A stretch of 64,000 bases of DNA from a bacterium (GTDB taxonomy: Bacteria > Patescibacteria > Dojkabacteria > JAKAPS01 > JAJZLI01), in assembly GCA_021846685.1 (NCBI GenBank), contig JAJZWL010000005.1:10562-74561 (forward strand), written 5' to 3'. The translations under genes and the position numbers were made by a program. Positions 17,130 through 26,673 of this stretch are shown here, piece by piece. The notes beneath the pieces are model-generated. The model made no database searches and had not been told where the DNA came from. It worked only from the letters and a program-made list of their open reading frames with translations. Positions within the stretch are counted from its first letter, which is position 1, and the number at the start of each line of letters is the position of its first letter.

Positions 17130-18232
17130 TATAATTTTATATATTTCTTTTCAATAAATTGAAGGTTATACTTTTTACTCAATATTAAAGCACCTTTAGA
17201 TATCTTATTGTAGAGGCTATCATCTTTAATTAATAATTCAATATTTTTAGCTATCAAATTAGGATTCTTGTATGCTATCAATATACAATTTTTATTATTT
17301 TCAAATATAGAAGTAGGAGTGTATTTACTTTTTGTTGTTATAACTGGTTTTCCATAAGATATAGCTTCAAGAAATGTTCCATTCCTTTCTGATACTCCAT
17401 AATTGAAAGGGAGTATCACTGCAAAAGAAGTTGCTATTTTTTTTGCAATGTCCTTCCCGTTCTTTGGGTTATTTAATATTATATTACCCTCTAAATCTAA
17501 ATTTTTAATTTTATCTATTATTTTTTTATGATAATTATTTGTTTCTGGATAAAGGTTTGTTAAAATATCTAGTTTAATTTCGATACGCCTATCTTTCAGT
17601 ATCTTTATTGCATCTATTAAGTATTCTATTCCCTTTTTAGAATCAATAGTTCCTATATAGCAAAAATTGGCACCTTTGTTGATAGGGATTTTATAATAAT
17701 TATTGGGGAATATATTTATAATACTAATCTTTTTATTAAATATTTCAAATTTCTTTAAATATTTAAAATCATTGGTATTTGTAACAATAATCTTATCAAA
17801 AAATGGAAGTACAGTTAAGTTTCTTATTCTAGCAATAGGATGTGCTTGAGAGAGTTCATGCTCTGTTATTATTTTTTGTATTTTCGGAAAATTCTTTTTT
17901 AATTTTAATCCTAATATAAAAGTATCAAATCTAAATTGATAGGCTAGAGTAGGATGTTGAAAATGAATTATATCTGGATTAATTTTCTTTATAATACCTA
18001 TTACTTGATTAAAGGTTTTTATATTCCAATCTCTACTTACTCTATGTATTTTTACATTATCTATATCCTGAAGATTCTCTATTTCTGATGTAATAACGTG
18101 TATATCTAATTTATTATTTTTATTTAATTTCTCTAGTAATCTATATGAATACATTCCTACTCCACATATAGTAGGTGGAAGTGTTCCCGATATAAATACT
18201 ATTTTTTTAGATTTTTTTTGTAATTCCATCAA
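17123..18232 (-). CDS. GT4-family glycosyltransferase (GT-B fold)
   Basis: The N-terminal VFISGTLPPTICGVGMYSY provides the glycine-rich acceptor loop. The C-terminal half has the sugar-nucleotide-binding region SERNGTFLEAISYGKPVITT, with the family's paired glutamates. At 369 residues it matches the usual length. It likely adds a sugar to a lipid-linked or surface glycan. Its start overlaps the end of the upstream GT2 gene by 26 bp, so the two are coupled. Confidence 0.88.
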   Translation of the reverse strand: MMELQKKSKKIVFISGTLPPTICGVGMYSYRLLEKLNKNNKLDIHVITSEIENLQDIDNVKIHRVSRDWNIKTFNQVIGIIKKINPDIIHFQHPTLAYQFRFDTFILGLKLKKNFPKIQKIITEHELSQAHPIARIRNLTVLPFFDKIIVTNTNDFKYLKKFEIFNKKISIINIFPNNYYKIPINKGANFCYIGTIDSKKGIEYLIDAIKILKDRRIEIKLDILTNLYPETNNYHKKIIDKIKNLDLEGNIILNNPKNGKDIAKKIATSFAVILPFNYGVSERNGTFLEAISYGKPVITTKSKYTPTSIFENNKNCILIAYKNPNLIAKNIELLIKDDSLYNKISKGALILSKKYNLQFIEKKYIKLYQ

Positions 18233-19115
18233 AGAATCCTTTATATATAGCCGGTATTAATTTTAAATCTTTCCCATTAATTATAGCAATTCCTAACCAA
18301 ATAAACTGCTTTATTATTAAAAAATATAAAATTTGTGATAATAAATATCTTCTTTTTAAGTTTAGTCTTGTTGCCCAAAAAGAATTTCTAATCTGGAGGT
18401 AAAATGAGAAAGGGGAGTACTTTCTTGATGTTACACTTACCTTGTGCCATATAACAGATTTTGGTTCATATATAAGTTCTCCATGAATTTCCTTTAATCT
18501 TAATGAAAGATCTACATCTTCAGAATATGCAAAAAAACTATTATTAAACCCTTTTAGTTTTTCTATTGTATGTCTGGGTATAAATAAAGCACATCCTGTA
18601 AGATAATCATTATCAATATTTGTATCTTTTAAATATTGGGGACTATATATGTTTTTATGTTTTGTAGTACCAGTCCATTTGTTATAATATCCTCCCCCAA
18701 ACCATATAATATCTTTCTTTCCTTTATAATTATAAAACAGTATTTGAGGTGCAATAATAAAATCTTTATTTTTATATTTTTCTGCTGTATTAAGCAGTGG
18801 TTTTATAAAAGTTTTATCTACTTCAGTATCATTATTGATTATAAGGAGATATTTATATTTCTTGTGATTAAGAAAATATTCGATTCCTTTATTAAACCCT
18901 CCAGTGAACCCATAGTTTTTATCTAACTCTATTTGCTTTGTGTTACTATATAAATTAATATCTTTGTTGTGTAGTTTTTCTTTTTGATTTGATCCATTGT
19001 CTATTAAAAGAATATCAAAATCATCTGTACATTTATTCAAACTTTTTAATAGTTCTAATGTTACTTGTTTTTGGTTATAATTGACCGTAGTTATAAGTAT
19101 TGTAGTAAAACCCAT
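18207..19115 (-). CDS. GT2 glycosyltransferase (rhamnosyltransferase-like)
   Basis: The GT-A core has ILITTVNYNQ at the start, the LLIDNGS nucleotide-binding strand, LLIINNDTEVD as the metal motif and AYSEDVDLSLRLKE as the acceptor-side helix. A membrane-associated C-terminus follows (ILYFLIIKQFIWLGIAI). This pattern is typical of rhamnosyl- and galactofuranosyl-transferases. It is coupled to the GT4 gene that overlaps its 3' end. Confidence 0.87.
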   Translation of the reverse strand: MGFTTILITTVNYNQKQVTLELLKSLNKCTDDFDILLIDNGSNQKEKLHNKDINLYSNTKQIELDKNYGFTGGFNKGIEYFLNHKKYKYLLIINNDTEVDKTFIKPLLNTAEKYKNKDFIIAPQILFYNYKGKKDIIWFGGGYYNKWTGTTKHKNIYSPQYLKDTNIDNDYLTGCALFIPRHTIEKLKGFNNSFFAYSEDVDLSLRLKEIHGELIYEPKSVIWHKVSVTSRKYSPFSFYLQIRNSFWATRLNLKRRYLLSQILYFLIIKQFIWLGIAIINGKDLKLIPAIYKGFFDGITKKI

Positions 19116-19138
19116 GAACTTTATTATAGCATTTTATT

Positions 19139-20005
19139 ATGAATTTTTTAGGTAGAAGTATAATGGATGATAGTATTGAATTAACAGTAATTATATTAAA
19201 TTATAAAAATCCAGAATTAACATTAAAGTGTGTTGATTTATTAATGAGTGCATTAGATAAAGCTACAATTATAAGTGAAATTATAATTGTAGATAATTCT
19301 TCTGCAGAGAGTGAAAGTTTTTTTGAAAAACATTTATCTTTTGGTGCAGACAATATAGTTTTAATAAAAAATAAAAAGAATTTAGGCTTTGCGAAAGCCA
19401 ATAATCAAGGGATGAAAATTGCAAGAGGGAAGTATATCCTACTTTTAAACAATGATGTTTTTATCAAAGATAGCAATGTTATCTCTAAGGGATTAAATTA
19501 TTTAAAAAGCCATTCCAATGTTGGGATATGGAGCCCAGCTTTGGTTAACAAGGATGGTATTATTCAAAAAACAACAGGAAAAATCCCTTCTCTTTTAGGA
19601 TTAATAAATGAGTACTATTTTTTTAATATATTTGAGAAATATAAGAGATTCTTTAAAATATCTAAAGTAGATACTATTATCGGGGCTTTTTGGCTAATCC
19701 CTTCAAGTATAATAAAAAAAGTAGGATTGTTAGATGAAGATTATTTCTTTACGTCAGAAGACACAGATTACTGTAATAGAATTCATAAAGAGGGACTATC
19801 TATTATATATGATTCCTCAGTAAATGTTGTTCACTTAGGTGGGGCATCTCAAAATTGGAAATGGTTAAATGATCCATATTTGCATATAGGTAGAGAATTA
19901 TATTTTAAAAAAAACAAGAACGGGGTAACTTTTATTTTAGCTAGATATATAATTAGATCAGGTTTATATTACAGAAGATTAATTAGTCATATTAGACATA
20001 ATTAG
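19139..20005 (+). CDS. GT2 glycosyltransferase
   Basis: The GT-A core comprises ELTVIILNYKNPE, EIIIVDNSS, GFAKANNQGM, LLLNNDVFIKD and FFTSEDTDYCNRI. An alternative ATG at 19163 (MDDSIELTV) would shorten the protein by eight residues and fits the family start better, but either is possible. It is divergent from the gene at 18207, with only 23 bp between the two starts, so both promoters must overlap. Confidence 0.87.
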   Translation: MNFLGRSIMDDSIELTVIILNYKNPELTLKCVDLLMSALDKATIISEIIIVDNSSAESESFFEKHLSFGADNIVLIKNKKNLGFAKANNQGMKIARGKYILLLNNDVFIKDSNVISKGLNYLKSHSNVGIWSPALVNKDGIIQKTTGKIPSLLGLINEYYFFNIFEKYKRFFKISKVDTIIGAFWLIPSSIIKKVGLLDEDYFFTSEDTDYCNRIHKEGLSIIYDSSVNVVHLGGASQNWKWLNDPYLHIGRELYFKKNKNGVTFILARYIIRSGLYYRRLISHIRHN

Positions 20006-20031
20006 TGTGAAATATATAGAGATAGCATGAT

Positions 20032-20883
20032 TTATAAGTCATATTTATCAATTATGTCGTTAGCAATATTATGATATTTTCTTACTACATCTGATTTATT
20101 GCCAACTTCTTCTAACTCTTTGAGTTTTATATATGTAGCAATTCTATAAAATCCCATCATCAAAGATAAATAAAACCCTCTCCATCCGTCCTTGTATCCT
20201 TTTCTCCTTATAAATCTATTACCAAATTCTAGTGTGAAAAATTTAATAGCTTTAAATATTGAAGATTTCTCATTTTTTTCAAATTTCTGATTAGCTTCTA
20301 TTGTAGTATATCTATTTAGTTTTTCTAAAAAATGATTGGTATTTATATAATTAAAATGTACTATATAGTTATTTTTTTTATATGGAATTTTATATATTTT
20401 TGCATCTTTATTAACCGATATAATGTTATGTATTAATTTTGTAGTTTTTAACATTCCCTTTTTAAAAAATCTCTCATGATAATCTAATCCAGTGTTCCAG
20501 CCTGAGTAATGTATCTCTTCACCTAGAAGGTAATTTAAATATGGTATATCTATAATGTCATACTCATCTTTTTTTGAAATTTTAATTAATTCTCTGCTCA
20601 ATTCAATAGGTATTATTTCATCTGCATCAAGCATGATGATCCATTTTTTAGTAGCTTTTGATAGTGCAAATTTTCTCGCTGGATCTGCAAAACCCAAATT
20701 TCTGTATAAATAAACTGTTGCTCCATATCTTTTTGCGATCTCTACTGTTTTATCTGTGCTATGCATGTCTACTATTATAATCTCATCAACCCATTTATAT
20801 ACTGATCTTAAAGCATATTCTATGTTGTTTTCTTCATTATATGTATTGATTACACAAGATATATTGTTATTCTTCTTTATCAT
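20032..20883 (-). CDS. GT2 glycosyltransferase, WaaE/KdtX-like
   Basis: CVINTYNEENNIEYALRSV, IIIVDMHSTDKTVEIA and MLDADEIIP match the WaaE/KdtX-like branch of family 2, enzymes that decorate lipopolysaccharide-core-type glycans. The C-terminal region is basic (RRKGYKDGWRGFYLSL) and probably membrane-associated. Its start overlaps the stop of the upstream gene by 4 bp (20880-20883). Confidence 0.85.
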   Translation of the reverse strand: MIKKNNNISCVINTYNEENNIEYALRSVYKWVDEIIIVDMHSTDKTVEIAKRYGATVYLYRNLGFADPARKFALSKATKKWIIMLDADEIIPIELSRELIKISKKDEYDIIDIPYLNYLLGEEIHYSGWNTGLDYHERFFKKGMLKTTKLIHNIISVNKDAKIYKIPYKKNNYIVHFNYINTNHFLEKLNRYTTIEANQKFEKNEKSSIFKAIKFFTLEFGNRFIRRKGYKDGWRGFYLSLMMGFYRIATYIKLKELEEVGNKSDVVRKYHNIANDIIDKYDL

Positions 20884-21782
20884 AATTTTTTGTTAATATT
20901 GATTTTATTTAAGAGAATTTTATAATATTCTTTTATAATTCTTACCCGAGATACTTCATTAAGGTTCCCTTGTATTCTATATTTGGGGTCTTTAATCTTT
21001 AATAGTTCAAGAATTATTCTTAATATAATATGATATAATCGTTTTAATTTTATTATAATGTTATTTTTTTTATAAAAACTACCTTCATTGGGTTGGGAAT
21101 AGGATGATTTTTTGTGATATGCAAAAAGCTTATTGGTGCATCTCATGTATGAGCCCACTCTTTCTTCAAATATTGCGGATATATGTGATAAAGGCCCTGT
21201 AGCAGATGATGCCATACATTTATATCTATAAATATCATAGTTAAAATCTTTTTTTCTTATAAAAAAAATAGGATCACCAAAACCATAACAAAAATAAAAC
21301 TTTTCATTCTCTTTTATAGAATCTTTTTTAGGGAAAAATTTCCATGATCTAGGTGCAGTAACCATAACAGAACTATCTTTATTGAGAAGATCTATTGAGT
21401 CTTTGATCCAGTCTCCCTCTTTCAGTATTATATTATCTGGATCGAAATGACATAAAAATTTTGTTTTTGTTACAAATAGGGCAACATATAAGTGGTTTGA
21501 ATAGTATGGTAATTTACCAAGTACGTCATAGTTTATTTTAAATTTTTTCAGAGCTTTATCTATATAATCTTCTACAAAATAAAAATTTGTAATAATACCT
21601 TTATCTTTTAACTCTAATACTTTTTTTCCTACTTTATCTCTATCATTAACATTATTTATTATTATGTGTATTTGATCAAACTTATAATTAAATTTATTTT
21701 CAATATTCTCAAAAAAATCTTTCTGAAAAATATTTCTGTATGTTCTTTCAAATATATTAACACTTAATGTGACTTTATTCAT
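20880..21782 (-). CDS. Probable GT-A glycosyltransferase, unassigned family
   Basis: The 300-residue protein has no strong family match by eye. It does have a DxD-containing strand FLCHFDPDNIILKEGDW in the position of a GT-A metal motif, a preceding strand-rich region and a basic C-terminus. It is coupled to the downstream GT2 gene by a 4-bp overlap. A role in the same glycan pathway is inferred from position. Confidence 0.55.
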   Translation of the reverse strand: MNKVTLSVNIFERTYRNIFQKDFFENIENKFNYKFDQIHIIINNVNDRDKVGKKVLELKDKGIITNFYFVEDYIDKALKKFKINYDVLGKLPYYSNHLYVALFVTKTKFLCHFDPDNIILKEGDWIKDSIDLLNKDSSVMVTAPRSWKFFPKKDSIKENEKFYFCYGFGDPIFFIRKKDFNYDIYRYKCMASSATGPLSHISAIFEERVGSYMRCTNKLFAYHKKSSYSQPNEGSFYKKNNIIIKLKRLYHIILRIILELLKIKDPKYRIQGNLNEVSRVRIIKEYYKILLNKININKKL

Positions 21783-22000
21783 ATTTTATCTAATGCTCCC
21801 ATTTGATTTATAGTATTATATAATTGTTTGTAACAATTTGCCATTCTAGGATTTGTTGGATCTAGTTCCCCTACACTTTTTGCAGCTTTTGCAAGTTTTA
21901 TAAGGATATGAGCTCAGGGATAGTTTTAACTTGAAGTCCTCTGAAATTTGTGACAACACAACCAATAGCACCTGGTAATCTTGATACATTAACTGATTAA
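21783..22000 (-). pseudogene. Frameshifted gene remnant
   Basis: The minus strand encodes RLPGAIGCVVTNFRGLQVKT followed by a stop. A one-base shift continues it with KLAKAAKSVGELDPTNPRMA and a final NQMGALDKI ending just before the start of the 20880 gene. Both parts look like real protein and join across one frameshift. The family is not recognised and no start codon remains. Confidence 0.4.
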
Positions 22001-22026
22001 TATTAATTTAAATAAGAAGAAAGATT

Positions 22027-22401
22027 CAAACTAAAAGAAAAATTTTTTAACTTAGGTGGAGTATGCTCTCTATATAATATACAGTCACTTAAAGATATAG
22101 AGTACAAAAAGGAATATTTAGACGAAGTTTTAGATTATTATATAAAGGTTATTTTCCTGTTATTGAAATGGAATCTTTGATTTATCATAAAAGAAGTGCT
22201 ACCACTGGATTTAAAAGTGATTTTTCTAGATATTATTATATAAGGAACAGCTTATTAACTATTTATAAAAATTATACACTCTTTCTATTGATAAAATACT
22301 TGTCGTTCATCATAATTATGCAGATTGCTATGTCATTGATAGAAAGTGTACAACAATGTAGACTTTCTGTATGGATCAATTATTATTACAAAAAAGGATA
22401 A
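22027..22401 (+). pseudogene. GT2 glycosyltransferase remnant (C-terminal part)
   Basis: One frame reads GGVCSLYNIQSLKDIEYKK and EYLDEVLDYY. A shifted frame continues LLYKGYFPVIEMESLIYHKR, SATTGF and YYYIRNSLLTIYKNY. Together these match the end of a rhamnosyltransferase-type GT2 (GG-x-LYR, acidic helix, RL-x-x-x-GY, YHKRSATTG). The catalytic N-terminus is missing and the acidic helix is deleted and frame-shifted, so it cannot work. It lies at the edge of the glycosyltransferase cluster. Confidence 0.7.
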
Positions 22402-22483
22402 TTTTTGATGTAAATTCTCTTGGGTATTATCTTGCTACATTAATAGTGTTTTTTGCAATCTCGTACTATAATATAGAATATAT

Positions 22484-23341
22484 ATGAATATAGGATTTTT
22501 CTATTTTACTAAATTTAAAAATTGGTACTTATATATTGGAAGTATAATCCTTTTTGCCTTTGTCTCTACAAGTATATGTTTTGAATATGCTACATATATA
22601 TTTAATAGATACAATAATTCCGCACATAACATACCATCTCTTGTAATAAGCATAATCTTACTTATATTTATAATAATCATATTGATGTTTATTACTGCTT
22701 ATTACGCTATTGTTTTATTCATAAGGTCTTCTTATCTTGCTGTTAATAATAGATATAATGATTTGAAATTTTTAGATAAAAATATGGTTGTTACTTTTTT
22801 CTTTTATCTTTTTGTATCACTAATATGCACTGTAGGAGTATATATAATATTAAGTGGATTCTCTATAATTTTTGATCCAATAGGATTAAGAATTCTAAGT
22901 GGATTTTTAAATTTCATTATAATTCTAGCATTTAGCTTGTTTATATCTTTTTATATATATTTTACTAGCTTTATGTTCCAAGAGAAAATGGAAATGGAGG
23001 TATTTATTAAAGAATTATATGTATTTAAAAATAAGAATTTTTATATATATTCTATATTTTCATTTTTACTTATTATGGGTATAAATATGGTTATCTCTAT
23101 TGTTATATTTTTTATCTATTTATTAATATTTTTGATCTCAATACATTCTAGTGTAAATGTATATAATGTAGTCTCTGTTATATTCAGTCTTCCTAGTTTT
23201 CTTGTTATGTCTTTACTAGTAAGTCTTATGAGTATTACAGAACCATATATTTATACTTATTTCGTATCGAAATTTTATTTGTCTTTATCTAATGAAACTG
23301 AGAAAAATATACCTATTATAAATCAAAATGGAGAACAATAA
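22484..23341 (+). CDS. Polytopic membrane protein, unknown function
   Basis: The 285-residue protein has about six hydrophobic helices (near residues 15-35, 50-80, 100-125, 140-165, 185-215 and 228-255) with short polar loops. Its plan resembles DUF975/YesL-like or glycerophosphoryl-diester-phosphodiesterase membrane domains, but no signature residue is seen. The next small gene overlaps its end by 14 bp, suggesting a two-gene operon. Confidence 0.6.
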   Translation: MNIGFFYFTKFKNWYLYIGSIILFAFVSTSICFEYATYIFNRYNNSAHNIPSLVISIILLIFIIIILMFITAYYAIVLFIRSSYLAVNNRYNDLKFLDKNMVVTFFFYLFVSLICTVGVYIILSGFSIIFDPIGLRILSGFLNFIIILAFSLFISFYIYFTSFMFQEKMEMEVFIKELYVFKNKNFYIYSIFSFLLIMGINMVISIVIFFIYLLIFLISIHSSVNVYNVVSVIFSLPSFLVMSLLVSLMSITEPYIYTYFVSKFYLSLSNETEKNIPIINQNGEQ

Positions 23342-23567
23342 AGAGAACAACAATTCAAACTCTATAGTATATGTATTTTTGATACTTTTATTCATATTTA
23401 TTGTGGTCCTTTCAATAAATATATTTTCTGTCAAAATAAACTCTCAAAATATTAAAAAAGATATAAATTATATTCGAACAAATATAAAGAAAAACCTGAA
23501 TAAAAAAAAGAATACATATTTTTATAATAAATCGGTATTTAGAAATAAAACTTATATTCAAAATTAA
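23328..23567 (+). CDS. Small single-helix membrane protein (79 residues)
   Basis: A short Asn-rich N-terminus is followed by one strong membrane helix (about residues 13-33, VYVFLILLFIFIVVLSINIF) and a basic, Lys/Asn-rich extracytoplasmic or cytoplasmic tail. It overlaps the end of the six-helix membrane gene by 14 bp and is probably its partner. Family unknown. Confidence 0.5.
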   Translation: MENNKENNNSNSIVYVFLILLFIFIVVLSINIFSVKINSQNIKKDINYIRTNIKKNLNKKKNTYFYNKSVFRNKTYIQN

Positions 23568-23649
23568 TTATATTTATTTTTTATTAACCAATTTTACTTT
23601 ACTGTATGATTGAAGAGAGAATCATCTATATGCCTTTTCCCTATATTAT

Positions 23650-24585
23650 TTATTCTGTACCTTTAGATAATTCTATTTGAGTTTTTATCCATTTAGAATT
23701 TGAATGATTTTTTATATTTTGTCTATAACTTTTAATTATTAAGTTTATTTCATCTAATGAATTTAATAAAGTATCACCTTCAATTTTGGATTTTAATAAA
23801 GATTTATATCGTTTTAAAACTTTAAGATTTTCTTTGAATAATAATAATTTATTTTTATAGTCTTCTGGATCCATTTCTTTTTTATATTCTCCTGTATAAA
23901 ATCCAAAGCATATAATGGTTTGTGCTCCCATTTTAATGATATCTTCTAATTTATCTTCTTCTGTATTATTATTTTTACTTACTATATAGTCCACAATACT
24001 AAATCCTGAATCTCTATTATATAGAATATTTGAAGGTTTATAGTCTACTGTAATATTTTTTTGATATGTCAATATAAGTAGATCTATAAAATCTTCTATT
24101 TGGCTGTCTGTTATATCCCTTATCTCTCTTAGATTCATTTTCCCAGAGTCTTTTCCATTAATTAATTCACTAATAGTAATTCCTTCTGTGCAAGAGGCTG
24201 CAATTATTTGTTCTAAATGGGAAATACCTTTCCCACTCATTAAACTTGTAATATATGTATTAATTATATCAGGAGAAGTAAATTTCCCAGTAGGGATTCT
24301 AACAGCAAACTGTCTTTCATCTAATTCTATTGCAAAGACTTCACAGGTTGATCCACTTCCTAAAAAATTAGGATGTTCTTTATGAGAATCACTCTTTTTT
24401 AATTCTTCTTGAAGTTTTTTTATTGCAGGAGTAAAAGCTGTATAATGTGCTAATAATTCTGCAAGTTCTTCCTTATCTATATCTATGTCAGTATCATCAA
24501 TGTATTCAAGCAGATGTGTATTGCAGGGAGAACTAATTATTGTTTCAAATTCTAGAGATTCTGATACGGTTTCTATTCCTATCAT
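23650..24585 (-). CDS. Divergent protein-kinase-like protein
   Basis: After an acidic N-terminal region of about 70 residues comes a kinase-fold core: FLGSGSTCEVFAI is the glycine loop, FAVRIPTG is strand 3 with Arg where the ATP-contacting Lys normally sits, VDYKPSNILY is the catalytic loop with Asp, Lys and Asn conserved, and SIVDYI replaces the metal-binding DFG. The two catalytic acidic residues are present, so it may be active or a specialised nucleotide binder. It is four bases downstream of an orphan gene on the same strand. Substrate unknown. Confidence 0.65.
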   Translation of the reverse strand: MIGIETVSESLEFETIISSPCNTHLLEYIDDTDIDIDKEELAELLAHYTAFTPAIKKLQEELKKSDSHKEHPNFLGSGSTCEVFAIELDERQFAVRIPTGKFTSPDIINTYITSLMSGKGISHLEQIIAASCTEGITISELINGKDSGKMNLREIRDITDSQIEDFIDLLILTYQKNITVDYKPSNILYNRDSGFSIVDYIVSKNNNTEEDKLEDIIKMGAQTIICFGFYTGEYKKEMDPEDYKNKLLLFKENLKVLKRYKSLLKSKIEGDTLLNSLDEINLIIKSYRQNIKNHSNSKWIKTQIELSKGTE

Positions 24586-24588
24586 AAT

Positions 24589-25050
24589 TTATTTTGTTCT
24601 TTGATATTTATAATCCAATAACCTTCTAAATTCTAAAATAGTTGTAAACTCCGTTGAAACTGTTTCTGTAGGGTTGTGAGGTGGAGTATCCCTTGAGTCT
24701 TGTTGAGGAGCAGTTCTTTCTAGTAATGTGATGGAATTGGGGATTCCTTTATGTATCATTAATAAGGATCTTACTTTATTCCGAACATAGGTTTCTATCG
24801 ATAATTCATTACCATTTTGTTCCAGGGTTAGTATATCTTGAATATTAACTTCTATTAATTTCTGTTCTCGTACATAAATTCCTCTTTTTGGTTGAGATAT
24901 AAATTTTTTACTTTTATCTTCTACTCCTTCTATTCGTAGAAATACAAAATCTTTTTTTTCAGATATAAGAAGTCCATTTATCTCAGGTTTAAGCACTGAT
25001 AGTACTGTATTTAATTCTTCTATATTTTCTCCGTGATCTATTTCTGTCAT
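24589..25050 (-). CDS. Hypothetical protein, operon partner of the kinase-like gene
   Basis: This 153-residue soluble protein has a beta-rich first half (INGLLISEKKDFVFLRIEGV, then GIYVREQKLIEVNIQDIL) and a Pro/Gln-rich linker before a helical end. No family is recognised. The kinase-like gene begins 4 bp after its stop, so the two are almost certainly co-expressed, and it could be the substrate or regulator. Confidence 0.5.
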   Translation of the reverse strand: MTEIDHGENIEELNTVLSVLKPEINGLLISEKKDFVFLRIEGVEDKSKKFISQPKRGIYVREQKLIEVNIQDILTLEQNGNELSIETYVRNKVRSLLMIHKGIPNSITLLERTAPQQDSRDTPPHNPTETVSTEFTTILEFRRLLDYKYQRTK

Positions 25051-25681
25051 ATGTTCTGTATAAATTATTTTTATGAATAAATATCTAAACTTAAAATTAT
25101 AAAAATAGAGCCTTATTTATTTCAAATTCCTATTTGTATATTATACCAGACTTATAGTAAATATGAAATGTCTTGTTTATGTTCATATGTAGGTAATTTT
25201 AGAGGATTTTTGTATTTCAAGCTATATGTTATATAATTAAGTATTATATAAATATCTTAGTTTTTTAATTAAGTATTTTTAAGAATATTAAAGTCATTAA
25301 GTTGTCTCTTTCTAAACAAGTTTTTTAATTGTAATATATTTTTCTAAATATGATAAATAGTCAGAATGTTCAAGTCTATACAGTAGGGAATACAAAGAAG
25401 ATTTATTCTTCATACGGTATATTAGGTTGTTTCTCTTGTCTTTTCTTTTTTCTTTTTATAATCTTTATTTTTATACTTGGAATAATTTCCTTTATTCATA
25501 TGCTTTAATGCTACTTTTGAATATTTATTTTTTATATTAATCGAATCTTAATAAATATAGTTTACATTATTAGATAATTTATTAAGATGACTTATACGAG
25601 CTGTTCTGATCTATAGTTATGAAAATAATGTGGGGAATGAGCACTTGTTGAAAAATAAGTAATTTATATAAGGATATATAA
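25051..25681. other. 631-bp region with one short membrane gene
   Basis: Apart from the 52-codon frame at 25350-25508, no protein-like sequence is seen on either strand. The minus-strand promoter of the 24589 gene must lie close to 25051-25140. The rest is AT-rich without a convincing structure. Confidence 0.4.
25350..25508 (+). CDS. Small membrane protein (52 residues)
   Basis: The frame starts MINSQNVQVYTVGNTKKIYS and ends in a single strong membrane helix (CLFFFLFIIFIFILGIISF) near the C-terminus, the plan of a tail-anchored micro-protein. There is no clear ribosome binding site and no known family. The polar N-terminus and ordered hydrophobic block make it more than random, but translation is unproven. 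Confidence 0.4.
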   Translation: MINSQNVQVYTVGNTKKIYSSYGILGCFSCLFFFLFIIFIFILGIISFIHML

Positions 25682-25909
25682 ATGAAAAATATTTTATCTT
25701 CTAAAATATTTATAGCGGTGTTAGCATTTATAGTGGGTGTTGCAGTTGGTTGGTTTCTTTGGTATTTGGTATATCCAAATTTACATACTAAGGGAAGGCA
25801 GGTATGGACAGGAACAGGAAGTGTAAGTAGTCCTCCCGTGAAAACTAAAACTTATACTAATAGCAATAACAATACTTACTCACATCATTCAAGTTCATCA
25901 TACTATTAA
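25682..25909 (+). CDS. Small membrane-anchored protein (75 residues)
   Basis: One N-terminal membrane helix (about residues 8-30, IFIAVLAFIVGVAVGWFLWY) is followed by a low-complexity Ser/Thr/Asn/His tail. It may be a surface-exposed linker-like protein. No family is recognised. It stands alone, 80 bp ahead of the SWEET-like gene. Confidence 0.5.
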   Translation: MKNILSSKIFIAVLAFIVGVAVGWFLWYLVYPNLHTKGRQVWTGTGSVSSPPVKTKTYTNSNNNTYSHHSSSSYY

Positions 25910-25988
25910 TCTTTTAAAAAAATCTTTTTCTATCAATATTAAGTGTATTTTATTTAGTAAAATATTAAATGTATGATATATTCTTAAT

Positions 25989-26621
25989 ATGAATATATAT
26001 TTTATTGCTAATCTTTTAGGTTTCGTAGCTGGATTCTTTGGTGTAGTCATGACTATTTTTCAGGCACAGAAGATTTATAAATCACATGATATTTCAGGAG
26101 TTAGTATAGATACGTGGATTGTTGTGAATTTAACTGCAATTACGTGGTTTTCGTTTGGTATTTTGTTTAATGATCTGGCTCAAGTAATTTCTAATATAGG
26201 TGCATTTTTAGTAAGTTCATTTATTATATTTATGATAGTATACAGAGCTCCTGAACTTAAAAAATACATGTTAATTATTTTCATTCCACTTATTTATGGA
26301 TTTATGTTTTTCATGACTGCTAAATTTGTAGGAATAAATAATTCATTAAATATATATGCTATTTCTCTTGCTATTCTAATTGGATTACCTCAATTATTGA
26401 AAGCCTGGAAAATATCTATTAATGGTATTTCTGTAGCTTCATGGATTACTGTAATTGTATATTCTTTATTATGGATAATACATGCTGTTATTTTAAAAGA
26501 ACCTTTAGTTATAGCTGCATCTATTATCAATATTTTCTTTGCAGTAGGGATTCTTTGCATAATCTTTATTAAAACAAGAAAACTTAATTATATAGATTCT
26601 TCAATAAATATTACCAATTAG
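25989..26621 (+). CDS. SWEET/PQ-loop family transporter with two three-helix bundles
   Basis: Seven hydrophobic helices are visible. Two internal units each begin with GFVAGFFGVV...QKIYKSHDISGVS (about residues 11-40) and LAILIGLPQLLKAW (about 128-141) and end in TWxxVNLxxITWFSFG- or SWITVIVYSLLW-type helices. The second keeps the PQ motif, the first has AQ. Bacterial SemiSWEETs usually have a single bundle of about 90 residues, so this 210-residue protein has the duplicated architecture of full-length SWEETs. The likely role is facilitated transport of a small solute, possibly a sugar. TATATT (25977-25982) lies 6 nt before the ATG. Confidence 0.7.
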   Translation: MNIYFIANLLGFVAGFFGVVMTIFQAQKIYKSHDISGVSIDTWIVVNLTAITWFSFGILFNDLAQVISNIGAFLVSSFIIFMIVYRAPELKKYMLIIFIPLIYGFMFFMTAKFVGINNSLNIYAISLAILIGLPQLLKAWKISINGISVASWITVIVYSLLWIIHAVILKEPLVIAASIINIFFAVGILCIIFIKTRKLNYIDSSINITN

Positions 26622-26673
26622 TATTATGTTCTTGTTTAAAATAGTCTTTTTATTTAGAGTATATACAAACCGC

